Below are positions 59,435-64,000 of a DNA stretch of 64,000 nucleotides, one piece after another. The stretch's first letter is position 1. Each line of letters opens with the position of its first letter. The notes beneath the pieces were generated by a model. The model had not been told where the DNA came from, made no database searches, and was given only the letters and a program-made list of their open reading frames with translations. The DNA comes from Colwellia psychrerythraea (lineage in GTDB: Bacteria; Pseudomonadota; Gammaproteobacteria; Enterobacterales; Alteromonadaceae). Position numbers and translations under genes: made by a program. The stretch is taken from assembly GCF_000764185.1 (NCBI RefSeq), contig NZ_JQEC01000057.1, forward strand, positions 186,001 through 250,000. The letters are read 5' to 3'.

Positions 59435-60955
59435 TTACCTTGATTTTGGGACAAAAGTACTGGCTAAATCGGCGATATCGTCAACACTTTTAGCCAACTC
59501 TTGCATTTGCTCAGCAACACTATCGGTTTGCTGCCAAGTAGATTCAGTATTGTCGGCAATATCAGTTAAGTGATTATTAATTTCATGGGATACACATGAT
59601 TGCTGTTCTGCGGTCGTAGCGATTTGGATCGCGGCTTGGTTAATGTTTTGCATTTTTTCTACCACTAAATCAATTTGCTGATGCGATGCTTGAGCGCTAT
59701 CAACACAGTACTGAGCTTCATCTTTATTTTTATTCATTAAGGCAACCCATTGTTCTATGGTATTGAGCATAATGGTCAAACGTTGATGAATTTTTTCAGC
59801 TGACTCTTGTGTACGTGATGACAAGTTACGTACTTCATCAGCTACTACAGCAAAACCTCGGCCATGTTCACCTGCGCGTGCTGCTTCAATGGCAGCATTT
59901 AAAGCCAGTAAGTTGGTTTGGTCGGCAATTGACTGAATATCTTCCATTAACTCGCCAACATTATTAGCCGATTTCGTTAAGCTATCGGCAGAGCTTGAAG
60001 CACTCTCGACCGCCTTTGCTAATTGGCCTATTTTGTCACTGGTTTCATAAATACTTTTTTGTGATTGCTCACAATGCTCGAAAGTCACCTCTAATTCGCT
60101 GGCAACATCGACAGTGTTCTGGGCAATGTCTTGTGTTGATTGTTGCATTTGACTCATTGCGGTACTTAATTGCTCTAAATCACTTTTTTGTTGCGCTAGT
60201 GTACTTCGAGTATCGGTCAAACCTTGGCTTACTTTGGCCATAACCGCTTTTATTGGTTTAGCGGCGTCGAGCGTACGCTCAATAATGGCTTTAATTTTAG
60301 TTTTTAATAGGGAGAAGTTAAAATCAAATACGCTGGCGCTACCTTTACCAAAATAAACTTTACGTGATACTGAGTCGAATACAGTTTGCATGCGCTGAGC
60401 ACGCATAGCCGTAGGGATTATATCTGACCAAAATATGATAATAGGGGTAACAGCACTTATGCCAGCAATAACTGAAGCAAGTAGACCAAGCTGAGTAAAA
60501 ATATAGCTTTGAGCTAAAACTGAGAGCAATACTAAAAAACTAAATTTATGGTTCTTAGTAAATTCAAAAGTTACCCAGTTATTTTGCTTGTTGAGCGCTT
60601 GGTAGATGTGTTCAGCATCGCGGGCAAGTTTAGTGCTTGCAACGGTACTGATACATTGAAAACCGATAACTTTATTTTGGCTATATTGTGGGGTAATAAA
60701 AACATCAAGCCAAACAATTTTACCCGCTTTACTTTTTAGTTGTAATAACCCTTGCCATGAAAAACCTTTTGATAAAGTCGCTGACAATTCATCAAGCACT
60801 ACTTTAGGCATTTTAGAATGGGTTAAACTGCGTGTATCAGCATTAAGTAGTTCATTTTCTTGGTAGCCAGTGGTTTGGCAGTACGCTTGATTAACATAGG
60901 TATAATTACCCTTTAAATCGGTAACAGAAATTAATTGTTTCATAGTAGATGACAT
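59435..60955 (-). CDS. Aer-like PAS-domain chemoreceptor
   Basis: About 506 residues. The N-terminal PAS domain (ISVTDLKGNYTYVNQAYCQTTGY) resembles the FAD-binding PAS of Aer. Two short TM helices (about 145-190) anchor it with no periplasmic domain, then a HAMP-like linker and signalling domain with DIQSIADQTNLLALNAAIEA and GEHGRGFAVVADEVRNLS. Such receptors sense the redox state of the electron transport chain and direct energy taxis. Start choice among GTG 60964, ATG 60955 and ATG 60943 is uncertain. Confidence 0.9.
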   Translation of the reverse strand: MSSTMKQLISVTDLKGNYTYVNQAYCQTTGYQENELLNADTRSLTHSKMPKVVLDELSATLSKGFSWQGLLQLKSKAGKIVWLDVFITPQYSQNKVIGFQCISTVASTKLARDAEHIYQALNKQNNWVTFEFTKNHKFSFLVLLSVLAQSYIFTQLGLLASVIAGISAVTPIIIFWSDIIPTAMRAQRMQTVFDSVSRKVYFGKGSASVFDFNFSLLKTKIKAIIERTLDAAKPIKAVMAKVSQGLTDTRSTLAQQKSDLEQLSTAMSQMQQSTQDIAQNTVDVASELEVTFEHCEQSQKSIYETSDKIGQLAKAVESASSSADSLTKSANNVGELMEDIQSIADQTNLLALNAAIEAARAGEHGRGFAVVADEVRNLSSRTQESAEKIHQRLTIMLNTIEQWVALMNKNKDEAQYCVDSAQASHQQIDLVVEKMQNINQAAIQIATTAEQQSCVSHEINNHLTDIADNTESTWQQTDSVAEQMQELAKSVDDIADLASTFVPKSR

Positions 60956-61092
60956 AGTTTGCACAACATAAAGAGGGTTATGATAACTTTAACAGTAAGA
61001 TAAAATTATCGCTTTGATCTATATCGGCAATAATGAGCGAACTTTAGTTATTTTTAATCATCTACAAGATTTATTGATTTTTGCTGTTTAAG

Positions 61093-61950
61093 TTAATTAG
61101 CCAAGTTTTCCATAGTGTTAGCTTTTTCAATACGGATTAACTCTTTAAGTAATCGTCTAAGTAGTTCGCCGCCTAATTGATTACTGTCTAAGCCATCTTC
61201 ATTACCAATTCTGCCTAGCTCGATATTATCAAAACGTTTGGTTATCACCTTATTATTTTTAATAATAGTCAGGCTTAATTCTTCAATAAGTACTGAGCTA
61301 ATGCGAACACGGGTTATTGCTTTACCTAACAAACGCTTTTTTTGCTTAGCTTCTTTGGAGGCTATTATCGCTTGGTTGGTTTCAACTTTGGCTATTTTTT
61401 GGCTGCTATCTATATTTTCTAATGCTAATTTTTCGCTACGCTCAGGATACATTTTTGCATAGCGTTCAGCGCTGAGTTGTGGGTATAAAGCGGGGTAATC
61501 AGTTGCTAGTTGTTTCTCAATTTTTTTAACTAAAATGTCCAGATTAGTTACACCTGTTTCACTTGTTTTAGTAAGCTCTGACCAAGCTTGAAATTTGCTA
61601 AAACGAAGCTCTTTAACATGCACTAACGTGGTGGTTTTTTTTGCGACGCTGGGGGCGTCAAACTGGCTGGTAGCAAGCTCACCCAACTGTACACTTATTT
61701 TATCGACATTAAATACCAGCGGTTGGGTTAAGCCATCTATATTACTAAGGGAGAAATCTAGAAAATTAGTAATGCCGGTATTATTTGAAAAATCAGCACT
61801 CAGCAAGTGTGATTCTTGGCCACTATAATACTGAGTTTGTAACAGTACTTGGCTTTTCAGGTAATCATTTAATGAGCCATTGGCGAGATACCATAACATG
61901 GAGCTTAAAAATACTAATAGGGTAAAGGCTAGTACAGCTAATTTATTCAA
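61093..61950 (-). CDS. Membrane-anchored periplasmic protein of unknown function
   Basis: I do not recognise a family with certainty. The 285-residue protein has an N-terminal TM/signal anchor (about 4-22) and a periplasmic part. The stretch ITNFLDFSLSNIDGL with repeated short beta-type segments recalls small AsmA/DUF748-like proteins. A Lys/Glu/Ala-rich helical segment (about 140-205) follows, then LIEELSLTIIKNNKVI. It lies alone, divergent from the efflux operon by about 190 bp. Confidence 0.7.
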   Translation of the reverse strand: MNKLAVLAFTLLVFLSSMLWYLANGSLNDYLKSQVLLQTQYYSGQESHLLSADFSNNTGITNFLDFSLSNIDGLTQPLVFNVDKISVQLGELATSQFDAPSVAKKTTTLVHVKELRFSKFQAWSELTKTSETGVTNLDILVKKIEKQLATDYPALYPQLSAERYAKMYPERSEKLALENIDSSQKIAKVETNQAIIASKEAKQKKRLLGKAITRVRISSVLIEELSLTIIKNNKVITKRFDNIELGRIGNEDGLDSNQLGGELLRRLLKELIRIEKANTMENLAN

Positions 61951-62139
61951 TGTTTTTCTCTTTTACGTTAATTTGCGCTATTTTGCGTTAAGTGGTTAAT
62001 ATTTTAAGCTAAGTTACGGTCTAGGTAAATGCTATTAAATGGTCTATAGGTTATAGTATTTGTGTGCAATTATCCGCCAGATTAGGTGTGAAATGCACTA
62101 TTTTATCACACCATTACTATGCTATTAGAGAACTTCTTT

Positions 62140-63285
62140 ATGACAAATAAGTCTGTGTCAACAACGACTTCAAGCACTTCGGCTGTTACCAGCCGTTTAC
62201 CCTTATTCATTATACTTACTATTCTTGTTGCTTTAATTACTTATTTGCAATGGCCAGAAGCGAAACAAGAAAAAAGTAAATACAAACGTATTGTTGCGGT
62301 AAAAATGGTGTCAGTTGTATTGGCTGAGTTTGTTGAGAGTGTAGAAGCGGTTGGTACAGCACGAGCCAACGAACAAGTAGTTATTACCAGTAAATATTCA
62401 GATATTGTTGATGAAGTCTTCTTTGAAGATGGGCAAAGGGTTAAAAAAGGTGCGGTATTGGTTAAGCTGAATAACCAAGAAGAATTAGCAAAAGTGAGTG
62501 AGTTAAAAGCAAATTTGTCAGAATCACGGGCACATTTAAAGCGTTTATCTGAGTTACTTGCTAGTCGAGCTACATCGAAATCTTTAGTGGAACAACAAGA
62601 AGCGAAAACTAAAGCGATAGAAGCGCAGCTAGTAAGTGCTAAGGCTAAGTTAAACGATTTAACCATTCGTGCGCCATTTTCCGGTGTACTTGGCTTTAGA
62701 GAGGTGAGTAAAGGTGCATATATTGATTCTGGTGATACTATTACTAGCTTAGACGATTTGAGTATGATCAAAGTTGACTTTCATTTACCTGAGCGGTTAT
62801 TAACCCATATACACGTCGGTCAGAAAGTGAGCGCTGCTAATACCGCTTATCGAGATAAAGAGTTTATTGGTAAAATTTCTGCTATTGATAGTCGTATAGA
62901 CTCAACTACCCGTAGTATCAAAGTTCGCGCTACTATCAGTAATAAATCGTTAAAACTGCACCCCGGCATGTTGCTTAATATAAGCGTCTTATTGCAAGTA
63001 GAAAACATACTGCAATTACCTGAAAGTAGCATTATACCTATTGAAAATAAACACTATGTATTCCTAGAAGAGGAAGGTAAAGCCGTTCGTAAAGCGATAA
63101 AGATTGGTCGTCGTCACCCTGGTGTGGTGGAAGTTGTTTCAGGTTTAGTTGAAGGTGAACAAGTAGTCGTTGAAGGCGCGCTTAAGTTACGTGATGGCTC
63201 AGCAGTGAGTATTATTGGTCAAGAAGTTATAGAAGATAAAACTGAAGAGAAGTCAGTTTCGGCTGAAACTGGGAGTCAAACCTAG
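62140..63285 (+). CDS. RND efflux membrane fusion (periplasmic adaptor) protein
   Basis: Bridges the inner-membrane RND pump and an outer-membrane channel. One N-terminal TM (LPLFIILTILVALITYL), then the adaptor fold: barrel-sandwich (VEAVGTARANEQVVITSKYSDIV, split), coiled-coil hairpin (KANLSESRAHLKRLSELLA ... EAKTKAIEAQLVSAKAKL), the lipoyl-like return TIRAPFSGVLGFREVSKGAYI, and a beta-barrel ending with LVEGEQVVVEGALKL. I prefer ATG 62140 over 62119 since TAGAGA lies upstream at suitable distance. It overlaps the pump gene by one base. Confidence 0.92.
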   Translation: MTNKSVSTTTSSTSAVTSRLPLFIILTILVALITYLQWPEAKQEKSKYKRIVAVKMVSVVLAEFVESVEAVGTARANEQVVITSKYSDIVDEVFFEDGQRVKKGAVLVKLNNQEELAKVSELKANLSESRAHLKRLSELLASRATSKSLVEQQEAKTKAIEAQLVSAKAKLNDLTIRAPFSGVLGFREVSKGAYIDSGDTITSLDDLSMIKVDFHLPERLLTHIHVGQKVSAANTAYRDKEFIGKISAIDSRIDSTTRSIKVRATISNKSLKLHPGMLLNISVLLQVENILQLPESSIIPIENKHYVFLEEEGKAVRKAIKIGRRHPGVVEVVSGLVEGEQVVVEGALKLRDGSAVSIIGQEVIEDKTEEKSVSAETGSQT

Positions 63286-64000
63286 TGATATTATCTGATT
63301 TATCGGTAAAGAGACCGGTTTTTGCCACGGTAATAAACTTACTTATTATCACCTTTGGTATTGTTGCTTTTTTAATGCTGCCATTAAGAGAATACCCTGA
63401 TATTGATCCGCCTATTGTTAACATCAGTACCAATTACCCGGGGGCTTCTGCCGCCATAGTTGAAACCAAAATAACCCAATTACTTGAAGATAGAATTAGT
63501 GGTATTGAGGGGGTTAAAACCATCAATTCTAATAGTCGTGTTGGTCGTTCAAGCATTACCATTGAATTTAACTTAGACCGTGATATAGATGCAGCTACAA
63601 ATGATGTTCGTGATCGTATCTCTCGAGCATTAAATAATTTACCAGAGCAGGCTGATCCACCTGAAGTCTCAAAAGCCAATGATGATGAAAATGTAATAGT
63701 TTGGTTTGTTTTACAAAGCGAAACCATGAGCACGTTAGAACTAACCGATTATGCTAACCGTTATATCGTTGATCGCTTCGCTGTGGTTGATGGTGTAGCC
63801 CGTGTACAAGTAGGTGGTGGCCGTACTTATGCCATGAAAATACGTCTTAACCGTGTTTCTATGGCAGCACGTAATATTACTGTGCAAGATATCGAAAGTA
63901 CCCTACGTGATGAAAATGTTGAATTACCGGCAGGACGAATTGAGTCAATAGATAGAGATTTTTCTATTCGGGTAGAGCGTAGTTATTTATCTGAGCAAGA
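63285..64000 (+). CDS. RND efflux pump permease (3' end outside window)
   Basis: The GTG at 63285 overlaps the adaptor gene's TAG stop. Translation runs open to the window edge: ILSDLSVKRPVFATVINL (TM1 start), LPLREYPDIDPPIVNIST, TNYPGASAAIVETKIT, ITIEFNLDRDIDAATNDVRD, LNNLPEQADPPEVSKAN and VDGVARVQVGGGRTYAMKI. These are the N-terminal TM and porter-domain signatures of AcrB/MexF-type multidrug exporters. About 238 of an expected 1,000+ residues are here, so substrate class cannot be judged. Confidence 0.95.
   Translation, partial: MILSDLSVKRPVFATVINLLIITFGIVAFLMLPLREYPDIDPPIVNISTNYPGASAAIVETKITQLLEDRISGIEGVKTINSNSRVGRSSITIEFNLDRDIDAATNDVRDRISRALNNLPEQADPPEVSKANDDENVIVWFVLQSETMSTLELTDYANRYIVDRFAVVDGVARVQVGGGRTYAMKIRLNRVSMAARNITVQDIESTLRDENVELPAGRIESIDRDFSIRVERSYLSEQ

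Overview
The window looks like chromosomal DNA of a marine, probably cold-adapted gammaproteobacterium of the Alteromonadales, close to Colwellia. This rests on low GC, an alpha-amylase of the Antarctic Pseudoalteromonas type, a TonB2/TtpC energy module, a proteobacterial dedicated sortase (PDS) regulatory set, and core genes (trmD, rplS, hemF, acs, tyrA) of Alteromonadales type. I see no rRNA, tRNA, CRISPR array, prophage or transposase gene. The species is inferred, not shown.

Layout. 1-1240: end of the trmD-rplS operon and its terminator. 1.4-9.3 kb: c-di-GMP phosphodiesterase, a 262-bp inverted-repeat element, dienelactone hydrolase, arfA with an in-gene hairpin, hemF, and a hybrid kinase with a CxxCH haem motif. 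9.9-15.7 kb: an internally duplicated surface lipoprotein paired with a TonB-dependent receptor. 16.2-19.3 kb: an AT-rich four-gene island (46-aa Cys-containing peptide, M50 membrane protease, unknown protein, LpxL/HtrB-like acyltransferase) that looks like an undescribed peptide-modification system. 19.7-24.4 kb: a PDS locus that keeps kinase, regulator and PdsO, but whose sortase target is a truncated pseudogene and whose sortase is absent. 24.4-30.9 kb: small barrel protein and a complete TonB2 operon. 31-36.8 kb: mini histidine kinase, DUF2237 protein, proline iminopeptidase, DUF6172 protein, possible small RNA, acs. 36.8-43.3 kb: amylase, orphan solute-binding protein, DAHP synthase and tyrA. 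43.3-47.5 kb: LysR regulator diverging from an AhpD-like protein, a flavoprotein fusion and a DUF1348 gene destroyed by a second copy of the 262-bp element. 47.7-51.9 kb: solute-binding protein, porin and chemoreceptor. 52-64 kb: M13 peptidase, PaiB/GNAT pair diverging from a MocR regulator, PhoD-like phosphatase, Aer-like receptor, unknown membrane-anchored protein and the start of an RND efflux operon that runs off the window.

How it fits together. TonB2 can energise the TonB receptor and its lipoprotein partner for uptake of an unknown substrate. Several sensors (EAL protein, haem-motif hybrid kinase, PdsSR, two chemoreceptors, mini kinase) suggest a signal-rich marine lifestyle. Two loci are visibly decaying (PDS target, DUF1348), one of them through a mobile element. 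The peptide/protease/acyltransferase island at 16.3-19.3 kb is the best candidate for new biology.
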